In this document: positions 1-8,339 of the stretch, piece after piece
How the letters are laid out: the number at the start of each line of letters is the position of its first letter
Position numbering within the stretch: the first letter of the stretch is position 1
NCBI GenBank assembly: GCA_002378605.1
Contig: DFSK01000124.1
Span: 38,346-46,684 of the forward strand
DNA from: Alphaproteobacteria bacterium UBA3439
GTDB lineage: Bacteria > Pseudomonadota > Alphaproteobacteria > Puniceispirillales > Puniceispirillaceae
Length of the DNA: 8,339 bases
Direction of reading: 5' to 3'
The notes under the pieces: model-generated
What the model was told of the DNA's origin: nothing
The model's input: the letters and a program-made list of their open reading frames with translations, nothing else
Databases searched by the model: none
Translations under genes and position numbers: made by a program

Positions 1-1076
1 CGCTTGACCGGCTTGCCCCCGAAACCGGCGAAGAAGACAGCCTGATAGGCAAGCGCACGCTTTTGGCTAATGTCTCGAAAATCGGTGAAAGCCTGTCATT
101 GGCTGAAGATGCTGTTTTTGGTGAAGTTGGCGCTCAGGCAGGCCTTGGCCGTGCCTTAGCTGCATTGGAAAAGGTTGCACCGCTTGCCGGCGGCAAGCTT
201 GATCAGGCACTTGACGCTTTGGCGCGCGCTGACGCCGAACTTAGCGAGGCGAACAGCGCCATCCAATCTGCCGGACATGCGCTTGAGGCCGATCCCAATC
301 TGCTGCAACAGCTAGATGACCGGCTTCATGAATTGCGTCAGCAGGCACGCAAACATAATTGTGGCCTAGATGACTTGCCCACAATCCATCAAACATTGGC
401 AAGCAGGCTTGCCGCCATTGAAGATTCATCTGGCATGCTTGGCAAGCTTGGTGAAACAGCGCAGAAATGGCAGGATTACTATCTGGACATGTCTAGCCAG
501 CTTGATGCCAGCCGCAAACTGGCGGCAATCAATCTTGATCAGGCCGTCCTTGCCGAATTGCCACCACTGAAACTTGATGGCGCCCGATTTACCACCGCCA
601 TCACCCCGCTTGGTGATGCGCAATGGGGCCCGCGTGGCACAACCGCCGTTCGCTTTGAAGCCAGCACCAATGAAGGCATGAATGCAGGGCCAATTGACCG
701 CGTTGCCTCAGGCGGCGAGTTAGCCCGGTTCTTACTTGCGCTCAAAGTCTGTTTGGAAGAAAGCAGCCATCCGCGAAGCCTGATTTTCGATGAGGTCGAT
801 TCAGGTGTTGGTGGCGCTGTTGCCGCTGCGGTTGGTGACCGGCTAAGCCGCCTTGGTGCCAGTACACAAACCCTTGTCATCACGCATTCGCCGCAAGTGG
901 CCGCCCGCGCCAACCAGCATTTGCGCATCGCCAAAACCGCCACTGATAGTGGCGTTGTCAGCGCGACACGCGCGTTAAATGATGATGAAAGAACCGAAGA
1001 AATCGCCCGTATGCTGGCGGGAGAAACCGTAACTGCCGAAGCACGAGCCGCCGCCGCGGCGCTGCTTGGGGGTTAA
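1..1076 (+). CDS. recN: DNA repair protein RecN, C-terminal part (5' end beyond window edge)
   Basis: RecN is a cytoplasmic SMC-like ATPase acting early in recombinational repair of double-strand breaks. The reading frame is already open at base 3 and runs to TAA at 1074-1076, giving 357 visible residues of a protein usually near 550, so roughly the first third lies outside the window. The opening residues (LDRLAPETGEEDSL) match the family's segment between the N-terminal ATPase half and the coiled coil. Residues encoded at about 110-530 are rich in Ala, Leu, Glu and Gln, as expected for the coiled-coil arm. The C-terminal ATPase half is intact: the ABC/SMC signature ASGGELAR at 705-728, Walker B LIFDEVDSGVGG at 780-815, and the switch region with ITHSPQVAA after it. 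The TTG at 63 is an internal codon, not a start. ligA follows after 3 nt, suggesting one operon. RecN is SOS-induced in many bacteria, but its promoter is not in view. Family identity is near certain. Confidence 0.96.
   Translation, partial: LDRLAPETGEEDSLIGKRTLLANVSKIGESLSLAEDAVFGEVGAQAGLGRALAALEKVAPLAGGKLDQALDALARADAELSEANSAIQSAGHALEADPNLLQQLDDRLHELRQQARKHNCGLDDLPTIHQTLASRLAAIEDSSGMLGKLGETAQKWQDYYLDMSSQLDASRKLAAINLDQAVLAELPPLKLDGARFTTAITPLGDAQWGPRGTTAVRFEASTNEGMNAGPIDRVASGGELARFLLALKVCLEESSHPRSLIFDEVDSGVGGAVAAAVGDRLSRLGASTQTLVITHSPQVAARANQHLRIAKTATDSGVVSATRALNDDERTEEIARMLAGETVTAEARAAAAALLGG
1068..1073 (+). promoter_or_regulatory. Ribosome binding site of ligA inside the recN tail
   Basis: GGGGGT lies 6 nt before the ligA ATG. 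It can pair with the CCUCC core of 16S rRNA with one G-U wobble. It is encoded by the last Leu-Gly-Gly codons of recN, so ribosomes finishing recN pass directly over it, consistent with translational coupling. It supports the ATG at 1080 over the in-frame ATG at 1125, which lacks a comparable site. Confidence 0.6.
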
Positions 1077-3188
<2,112 letters not shown>

Positions 3189-3210
3189 ATCGCCTTTGAC
3201 AATGGCGCCG

Positions 3211-4983
3211 CTATAGCTGGCGGCAGGCTGTCTCTAACCATGATTTTGCCATTGGTGATAGATGCGGATGCAATTGCGCATATATGTTGCGGTGATAGCG
3301 ATCAATCCAGTCAATTTCGGCAGCATCAAGCCGTGTTTTATCAATCAGCTGGCGATCAAGCGGGCAAAGGGTGATTGTTTCAAATTCCAGAAACCCAGTC
3401 GGTTTTGATGGCGTCACGACGATCAGATTTTCAATCCGAATGCCCCAATCACCGGTCTGGTAATAACCCGGCTCATTCGATAAAACCATGCCCGCTTCAA
3501 GCGCCACTTCGCCGCGTTTGGAAATGCTGGCAGGCCCTTCATGAACCGATAGAACATGACCAACGCCATGACCTGTACCATGCGCAAAATCCAGTCCTGC
3601 CGCCCATAAAGGCGCACGCGCAATCGCATCGAGCTGTTTGCCATTCGTACCTGTTGGAAATTTCGCCATTGCCAGATGAATATGGCTTTGCAGAACATGG
3701 CTATAGGCAGCAACCGCGCCAGCTGGCGGCGTTCCAATGGCGATGGTGCGGGTAATATCAGTTGTTCCATCACGGTAATGCCCGCCCGAGTCCAGCAGCA
3801 GCAGGTCGTTGTTTGCCAGCCGGCGATCCGCCCCAGCAATTGCCCGATAATGCACAATGGCACCATTTGGGCCTGATCCGGCGATGGTGTTAAAGCTTGG
3901 CGCCAGAAACCCGTCTTGTTGCTGGCGAAACGCCAGTAACTTATCGGCAAGTTCACTTTCGGTCATAGTGACAGACGGCACCGATAAGGCCTGATCAAGC
4001 CAGCATAAAAATTCAACCATTGCCACGCCATCACGCCGGTGTGCCGCGCGAAACCCACCAAGTTCAGCAGGGGTCTTGCGCGCTTTTTCGATGGTCAGCG
4101 GACAATCAGCCTCAAAAATGCTCACACCGCTTGCCGTAATCTGGTCAAACAGCATTTTTGGAAGGCTTGCCGCCTCAATCATCAAGCGGCCATCACCCAT
4201 ATCGCCAAGCAATGCTGGCAATTGGGTCAAAGGCGCGACCGTGATATCTGGCGTTAAAACCGGCTGAAGGCGCGATTTATCACCCAAAAGGCAAAGGCCT
4301 GATTCACGATGGTAAAGGGCAAAACACAGATTGACTGGCGTGCAGGGCAAATCACCACCCCGCATATTCACCAGCCAATTCACCGAATCCACCCGCGTTA
4401 GCAGAACCGCCGCGCACGCTTTGGCGCCAAGATATGCGGCAAGATCATCCTTTTTTTCGGCGACTGACTTACCGGCATTTTCAACCGGCATCTGCCAGCT
4501 TGCCGCAGGTGGCAAGGCCGGGCGATCACGCCATTGCAGATCAAGCAGATTTTCATGGTGACAAACAAGCGTTCCACCCGCCGCAAGAACCGATTTTTCA
4601 AACCGTCTAAAGCCTGCAACCGTGACCAGCCTGCCATCAATTGCGATGACGGCACCAGTGGCCAATCCCACTGTTTTAAGCCAATCTTCGCATGTCACAT
4701 CGGGACTAATGTTGCAATCCCAATCGGCAGCATTGGTTTGTGCGGGCATTTGCAAACCATAGCGACCATCACTAAATAGCCCCGCCCGATCGCCAAGAAC
4801 AACCGCAAAGCCAGCCGATCCGGTAAATCCGGATAAATAGGCAAGCCGTTCATCACCAGACGGCACTTCTTCACCCTGATACATGTCTTCGCGGCCAATA
4901 ATCCAGCCGTCAAATTCGGCCGCAGCCATAGCCTCGCGAAGCAATTGCAACCGCTTGGAGCGGGTTTTGTCCTGCTGGCTCAC
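3211..4983 (-). CDS. pepP: Xaa-Pro aminopeptidase, long three-domain form (M24B family)
   Basis: This metallopeptidase removes the N-terminal residue of peptides whose second residue is proline, probably in the cytoplasm since no signal peptide is seen. From the GTG at 4983 it has 590 residues, longer than the roughly 440 of E. coli PepP and matching the long form typified by human XPNPEP1. Two creatinase-like N-terminal domains (about 10-150 and 160-305; LSGFTGSAGF at 50-59) precede the pita-bread catalytic domain (about 312-525) and a short C-terminal M24 extension. All five metal ligands are present: Asp398 (LLDSGG), Asp409 (TTDITRT), His472 (GTGHG), Glu504 (NEPGYY) and Glu518 (GIRIEN), with active-site His378 (VHYRA) and His481 (HEGP). 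Start choice: the GTG gives a GTGA overlap with the prmA stop, sits 4 nt after GGGGTG, and yields the usual family N-terminus. ATG at 4995 would add 4 residues; TTG at 5046 would add 21 and overlap prmA by 67 nt. The symbol pepP is by family convention. Confidence 0.94.
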   Translation of the reverse strand: MSQQDKTRSKRLQLLREAMAAAEFDGWIIGREDMYQGEEVPSGDERLAYLSGFTGSAGFAVVLGDRAGLFSDGRYGLQMPAQTNAADWDCNISPDVTCEDWLKTVGLATGAVIAIDGRLVTVAGFRRFEKSVLAAGGTLVCHHENLLDLQWRDRPALPPAASWQMPVENAGKSVAEKKDDLAAYLGAKACAAVLLTRVDSVNWLVNMRGGDLPCTPVNLCFALYHRESGLCLLGDKSRLQPVLTPDITVAPLTQLPALLGDMGDGRLMIEAASLPKMLFDQITASGVSIFEADCPLTIEKARKTPAELGGFRAAHRRDGVAMVEFLCWLDQALSVPSVTMTESELADKLLAFRQQQDGFLAPSFNTIAGSGPNGAIVHYRAIAGADRRLANNDLLLLDSGGHYRDGTTDITRTIAIGTPPAGAVAAYSHVLQSHIHLAMAKFPTGTNGKQLDAIARAPLWAAGLDFAHGTGHGVGHVLSVHEGPASISKRGEVALEAGMVLSNEPGYYQTGDWGIRIENLIVVTPSKPTGFLEFETITLCPLDRQLIDKTRLDAAEIDWIDRYHRNIYAQLHPHLSPMAKSWLETACRQL

Positions 4984-5906
4984 CGTCCACCCCATAATTG
5001 CGGCATCGTACCTATAGCCGATGGCCGCATGATTATTGTTGTCCAATCGCCAATACAGATCCGGTGCCAGACACGAAGCCGCTGCGCCCGATAGGCGGCC
5101 TCAACTGCGGTTGCCTGCCCATTAAGAATGCCTGACAAAATAAGCCAGCCCCCCTTTGCCAGCCGTGGCGCAAGATCAGGCGCCATCCCGCATAGCGGGC
5201 CTGCCAGAATATTGGCAAGCACCAAATCATAAGGCGCGTGATTACAAACGATACGACTGCCAAATCCATGCGAAACGGCAAGCCGCATTTTTGCAGGCGC
5301 AATGGCATTAAGCGCGCGATTGCGCGCCGCAACCCGAACCGCAACCGGATCATTATCAGCAGCAATTGTTTGGCATGATGGCCAAAGCCGTGATGCCGCC
5401 ATTGCCAGAATTGCCGAACCACAACCCATATCAAGAACCCGCCGCGGGGCCATCCGCCGAATCATCTGCATCGCTCGCAAACAGCCTTCAGTTGTTGGGT
5501 GTGTTCCCGAGCCAAAGGCCAAGGCGGCATCAATCAACAAAGGCAGGCTTGCCGCCGGACGGGGCGTGGTGACATGACTTCCGTAAATCCAGAACCGGCC
5601 AATATGCAATGGCGGAAAGGCGGCGCGATTTTCGGCAAGCCAATCACGCTGTTCGACCGGTAATACATTGATTGGAACTGGGACAATCGATTCATGCTGA
5701 TAAAGCGGCGCCAGCATTTGATCAATGATTGCCGCATCAGGGGTAAATTCGAACAAGGCTTCGATTTGCCAATCACCAGCATCGTCGCGCTGGAATGATG
5801 TAGCAGCACTGTCCAAAAACTCGCTAAAAATACGTTCAAAGGCAGTCATTGCCCGATCATCAAGCCGCGCCGGCAGGGTTAGAACGACTGATTGAAGCGC
5901 TGTCAT
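4980..5906 (-). CDS. prmA: Ribosomal protein L11 methyltransferase PrmA
   Basis: PrmA transfers methyl groups from S-adenosylmethionine to amino groups of ribosomal protein L11, at its N-terminus and lysines. The protein has 308 residues, slightly longer than the 293 of E. coli PrmA. The N-terminal substrate-binding domain (about 1-100) is weakly conserved, as usual. The linker and catalytic domain carry the family marks: FGSGTHPTTEGCL (131-143), SAM motif I VLDMGCGSAILAMAA (157-171), the acidic DNDP (184-187) that holds the ribose, and NILAGPL (232-238), the diagnostic PrmA motif. After the expected final strand (WTTIIMRP) there is a tail of about 13 residues whose codons include the pepP ribosome binding site. 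The ATG at 5904-5906 overlaps the uvrD TGA as ATGA, with only a weak GAG 6 nt upstream, so translation is probably coupled to uvrD. The gene is usually dispensable in E. coli. Identification is secure. Confidence 0.96.
   Translation of the reverse strand: MTALQSVVLTLPARLDDRAMTAFERIFSEFLDSAATSFQRDDAGDWQIEALFEFTPDAAIIDQMLAPLYQHESIVPVPINVLPVEQRDWLAENRAAFPPLHIGRFWIYGSHVTTPRPAASLPLLIDAALAFGSGTHPTTEGCLRAMQMIRRMAPRRVLDMGCGSAILAMAASRLWPSCQTIAADNDPVAVRVAARNRALNAIAPAKMRLAVSHGFGSRIVCNHAPYDLVLANILAGPLCGMAPDLAPRLAKGGWLILSGILNGQATAVEAAYRAQRLRVWHRICIGDWTTIIMRPSAIGTMPQLWGGR
4988..4993 (-). promoter_or_regulatory. Ribosome binding site favouring the GTG start of pepP
   Basis: On the - strand GGGGTG precedes the GTG at 4983 by 4 nt. 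It can pair with the CCUCCAC stretch of the 16S rRNA tail with one G-U wobble, in a register equivalent to about 6 nt behind a GGAGG core. It lies in the last codons of prmA. No comparable purine-rich site precedes the ATG at 4995 or the TTG at 5046. This is what decides the start given for the aminopeptidase. Confidence 0.5.
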
Positions 5907-8164
5907 GGCTTGCTCACAAATCCTGATACCACCTTTTTATCACCCGCTTTATCAAATGCAATCAATAGCTTGTCCCCATCAATGGTCAAAATATTGCCCA
6001 TGCCAAATTTCTGGTGAAACACCCGGTCACCAGTTGTAAATTCGGTCTTGTTATTTGCCGGTTGCCAATTGCCATCCGCCGGTTCGGCGCGCCGCGCCGC
6101 CATCCGCCGCCAACCAGCACCATAGCCACCCGCACTATAGCCGCCAGCCCCACCATTCGCACCAAATCCATTCGTACCCGATTCGTCACCAAGCCGCGCC
6201 GCAGTCACACGGCCAAGCCCCATGCCTTGTGCCATATCTTCAACAATATTTTCTGGCGGTAATTCTTGGACAAAGCGTGAGGGAATTGACGATTGCCATT
6301 GGCCATGAATACGCCGGCTATTGGCAAAGCTGATGAAAAGATCACGTTTTGCCCGCGTGATGCCAACATAGGCCAAGCGGCGTTCTTCTTCGAGACCAAC
6401 AGCGCCATTTTCATCCATCGTTCGCTGGCTTGGGAAAACTCCCTCTTCCCAGCCGGGCAAAAATACCGCGTCAAATTCCAGCCCTTTTGCCGCATGAAGC
6501 GTCATCAGCGTCACTTCGCCATGTTCAGGATCGGCATCACCATCAGTAACAAGAGCGATATGTTCCAAAAACCCCTGAAGCGAGTCAAAATCCTGCATCG
6601 CATTGATCAATTCGGTCAGATTTTCCAGCCTGCCTTCGGCGTCGGGTGATTTATCAAGCTGCCACATTTGCGTATAGCCCGATTCATCAAGCATCATTTT
6701 GGCAAGATCAGCCTGATGCGTTGATCCGGCAAGATCGCGCCAGCGTTTGATATCCTGCACAAAACTTCCAAGCGCATGGCGTGCAGCGGGACGCAGTTCT
6801 TCGGTTTGCACAAGATCAATTGCTGCCGCCAGAAGTGGCTTATCTGACGCCCGCGCCTGAATATGCACCGCTTGCAAGCTTGCCGTCCCAAGACCGCGTT
6901 TCGGCGTATTGATAATACGCTCAAAAGCCAGATCATCGGCTGGTTGGGCAATAAGCCGCAAATAAGCAATAGCATCGCGAATTTCCGCGCGTTCATAAAA
7001 CCGCGCACCAACCACCCGATAAGGAAGGCCAATCGCAATAAACCGTTCTTCAAATTCGCGGGTTTGAAATCCAGCACGAACCAGAACGGCAATTTGCGAG
7101 AGATGAACACCATCTTTCATCATTGTTTCGATCTGGCTGGCGATATTCCGCGCCTCGTCAGGCCCATCCCAATAGCCATTGACCCGCAGTTTTTCGCCGT
7201 CATCCGCAGATGTATATAAGGTTTTGCCAAGCCGCGTTTCATTACGCGCGATGATTTTGGACGCCGCTGCCAGAATATGACCAGTTGAACGGTAATTTTC
7301 TTCAAGCCGAACCGTTTTGGCACCGCTAAAATCGCTTTCAAAGCGCAAAATATTGCCAACTTCGGCACCACGCCAGCCATAGATCGACTGATCATCATCA
7401 CCAACACAACAAAGATTGTTGCGGTTGCCGGTCAATAGCCGCAACCAAAGATATTGCGCAACATTCGTATCTTGATATTCATCCACCATGATATGGGTGA
7501 TGCGGTTTTGATAATCGGCCAAAACATCGGCATGGGTGGTAAAAATGCTAAGCATATGAAGCAGCAAATCACCAAAATCGACAGCATTCAGCGCAATAAG
7601 GCGGGTCTGATAGCGCTCATAAAGCGCCCGAACACGCCCATTGGCAATATCACCAGCCTCGGCAAGCCCCACTTTTTCCGGCGGCAGCCCACGGTCTTTC
7701 CAACGCGAAATCACGCCGCCAAGCATGCGCGCTGGCCAGCGTTTGGGATCAATATCTTCGGCTTCCATTAATTGTTTAAGCAGTCTGATCTGATCATCGG
7801 TATCGAGAATGGTAAAATCAGAACGCAAACCCACAAGATCGGCATGGCGGCGCAACATTTTGGCAGCAAGCGCATGAAAGGTACCAAGCCACACTTGCTC
7901 GGCCATCGGCCCAACCAGACTAGCAACGCGCAATTTCATCTCGCGTGCGGCCTTATTGGTAAAGGTCACTGCCAGAATATTCCATGGCTTTGCCGTGCCG
8001 CTGGCAACCAATTCGGCAAGACGCGACGTCAACACACGCGTTTTACCTGTACCGGCACCCGACAAAACCAGCAATGGCCCATCAAGTGTTTTCACAGCTT
8101 CGCTTTGTGCCGTATTTAGCCCATCAAGCCATGGGCTGGCTGGCGTTCTTACAAGTTCGTTCAT
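5903..8164 (-). CDS. uvrD: DNA helicase II, UvrD/PcrA family (superfamily 1A)
   Basis: This 3'-to-5' ATP-dependent helicase releases the excised oligonucleotide in nucleotide excision repair, acts in mismatch repair where that exists, and strips proteins from DNA. The 753 residues (E. coli UvrD has 720) show all SF1A motifs in order: Q-motif region LNTAQSEAV (16-24), Walker A GAGTGKT (36-42), Ia TFTNKAA (67-73), GTFHAL (94-99), II DEYQDTN (228-234), III GDDDQSIYGWRGA (255-267), IV ENYRST (289-294), V TLHAAKGLEFD (555-565) and VI YVGITRAK (599-606). After the helicase core comes a glycine-rich linker (about 664-684) and a C-terminal Tudor-like domain (GDRVFHQKFGMGNI, about 712-753), which in UvrD/PcrA contacts RNA polymerase. 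The ATG at 8162-8164 gives a normal N-terminus but has no strong ribosome binding site. It is the first gene of a uvrD–prmA–pepP unit. A putative LexA box covers its start codon. UvrD versus PcrA naming is conventional; RecB- or Rep-type is less likely given the C-terminal domain. Confidence 0.97.
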   Translation of the reverse strand: MNELVRTPASPWLDGLNTAQSEAVKTLDGPLLVLSGAGTGKTRVLTSRLAELVASGTAKPWNILAVTFTNKAAREMKLRVASLVGPMAEQVWLGTFHALAAKMLRRHADLVGLRSDFTILDTDDQIRLLKQLMEAEDIDPKRWPARMLGGVISRWKDRGLPPEKVGLAEAGDIANGRVRALYERYQTRLIALNAVDFGDLLLHMLSIFTTHADVLADYQNRITHIMVDEYQDTNVAQYLWLRLLTGNRNNLCCVGDDDQSIYGWRGAEVGNILRFESDFSGAKTVRLEENYRSTGHILAAASKIIARNETRLGKTLYTSADDGEKLRVNGYWDGPDEARNIASQIETMMKDGVHLSQIAVLVRAGFQTREFEERFIAIGLPYRVVGARFYERAEIRDAIAYLRLIAQPADDLAFERIINTPKRGLGTASLQAVHIQARASDKPLLAAAIDLVQTEELRPAARHALGSFVQDIKRWRDLAGSTHQADLAKMMLDESGYTQMWQLDKSPDAEGRLENLTELINAMQDFDSLQGFLEHIALVTDGDADPEHGEVTLMTLHAAKGLEFDAVFLPGWEEGVFPSQRTMDENGAVGLEEERRLAYVGITRAKRDLFISFANSRRIHGQWQSSIPSRFVQELPPENIVEDMAQGMGLGRVTAARLGDESGTNGFGANGGAGGYSAGGYGAGWRRMAARRAEPADGNWQPANNKTEFTTGDRVFHQKFGMGNILTIDGDKLLIAFDKAGDKKVVSGFVSKP

Positions 8165-8173
8165 GATGTGTTC
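8159..8173. promoter_or_regulatory. Putative LexA operator (SOS box) over the uvrD start codon
   Basis: On the + strand the sequence reads GTTC, seven bases, GTTC; on the uvrD strand it is GAAC-N7-GAAC with the ATG inside the spacer. GTTC-N7-GTTC is the established LexA recognition sequence in alphaproteobacteria such as Rhodobacter, Sinorhizobium and Caulobacter. A further GTTC abuts it at 8155-8158 and another lies at 8145-8148. Scanning the GTTC and GAAC sites of the window by eye, I found no other pair with 7-nt spacing. uvrD is a LexA target in E. coli. Binding itself is inferred. Confidence 0.55.
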
Positions 8174-8339
8174 AAACTCGCAAATGCAGATGGGTGGGTC
8201 AATCGCAATGCAGTATCTTGCGTCACTTATTTTTTTATGATTTTGCCAGATTGCTGTTTACGGAATGCTGAATCATTTTTGCAATCGGACTTTATTGCGA
8301 TATGTTGCATATGCGTTTTTAGAATCTTTGAATGGACAG
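8165..8339. other. AT-rich region upstream of uvrD
   Basis: No gene is supported here. From 8221 to the edge G+C is 41 of 119 bases (34%), well below the genes. It contains an A/T run (8226-8238), an 8-bp perfect palindrome GCATATGC (8307-8314), two GANTC sites of the kind methylated by CcrM in alphaproteobacteria (8270-8274 and 8322-8326), and the inverted pair ATCGCAAT (8202-8209) and ATTGCGAT (8294-8301). On the + strand TTGCGA (8295-8300) and TAGAAT (8320-8325) could be a divergent promoter, but the 19-nt spacer is long. A + strand ATG at 8332 cannot be judged so close to the edge. Confidence 0.5.
8174..8202 (-). promoter_or_regulatory. Possible uvrD promoter
   Basis: On the - strand TTGACC (8197-8202) resembles a -35 element. 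Seventeen bases later comes GAGTTT (8174-8179), a poor -10. If used, transcription would begin within a few bases of the ATG, giving an almost leaderless mRNA, in keeping with the missing ribosome binding site, and the LexA box would sit on the start site. The -10 match is too weak for more than a suggestion. Confidence 0.22.

Noticed and set aside
539..943. A 134-codon - strand open frame opposite recN
   Set aside because: Antisense shadow of the conserved RecN ATPase region; no ribosome binding site or domain seen.
63..1076. A complete 337-residue protein starting at TTG 63
   Set aside because: The frame is open to the left edge and the 20 residues before it match RecN, so this is the interior of a longer gene.
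3423..3956. A 177-codon - strand open frame inside pepP
   Set aside because: It lies wholly within the aminopeptidase gene in another frame, and its translation is rich in Trp, Met, Arg and Cys with no recognisable domain.
3950..5850. Near-matches to the LexA site, such as GTTC-N7-GTCA near 3952 and 5833
   Set aside because: Half-sites are imperfect and lie inside coding regions away from any start.
6694..7113. A 139-codon - strand open frame inside uvrD
   Set aside because: Overlaps intact conserved helicase sequence in another frame and has no coherent motif.
8204..8238. A 5-bp hairpin CGCAA/TTGCG followed by a T-run on the + strand, resembling a terminator
   Set aside because: The stem is short, the loop is 9 nt, the T-run is several bases away, and no + strand gene ends here.
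8163..8240. Short + strand peptide frame with a hydrophobic end, starting near the uvrD ATG
   Set aside because: It has no ribosome binding site, continues from a longer antisense frame, and covers the uvrD control region.
8227..8339. A - strand frame open from the right edge to TAA at 8227-8229, possibly the end of an upstream gene
   Set aside because: About 36 Lys-rich residues in AT-rich DNA with no recognisable motif; chance is as likely.

Overview
The window looks like core chromosome of an alphaproteobacterium. The evidence is the pair recN–ligA, which in many alphaproteobacteria follows lpxC and bamD; the compact uvrD–prmA–pepP cluster; and a GTTC-N7-GTTC motif, the alphaproteobacterial type of LexA site, over the uvrD start. 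Base composition is moderate (about half G+C by eye in the genes) and falls to about 34% in the last 119 bases. A more precise placement, for example among marine lineages, would be a guess.

Layout: two convergent gene blocks fill almost the whole window. The left block is on the + strand. It holds recN, entering from the left edge without its N-terminal part, and ligA, starting 3 nt after the recN stop. The right block is on the - strand and reads uvrD, then prmA, then a long three-domain Xaa-Pro aminopeptidase (pepP). Its two junctions are 4-nt stop/start overlaps: ATGA at uvrD/prmA and, with the start preferred here, GTGA at prmA/pepP. The blocks meet tail to tail at 3177-3210, where there is an inverted repeat but no convincing U-tract terminator. 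Bases 8165-8339 are the AT-rich region upstream of uvrD, with no supported gene. No RNA gene, insertion sequence, CRISPR array or phage gene was found.

Three of the five genes act in genome maintenance: RecN in double-strand break repair, LigA in nick sealing, and UvrD in unwinding for excision repair and displacement of bound proteins. PrmA methylates ribosomal protein L11 and PepP trims N-terminal residues preceding proline. They are probably tied to uvrD by shared transcription and translational coupling rather than by function. The most useful non-coding observation is the putative SOS operator over the uvrD start codon, which would put uvrD, and possibly prmA and pepP, under LexA control. 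I see no undescribed system here; this is ordinary, well-preserved housekeeping DNA with a few regulatory details worth checking.
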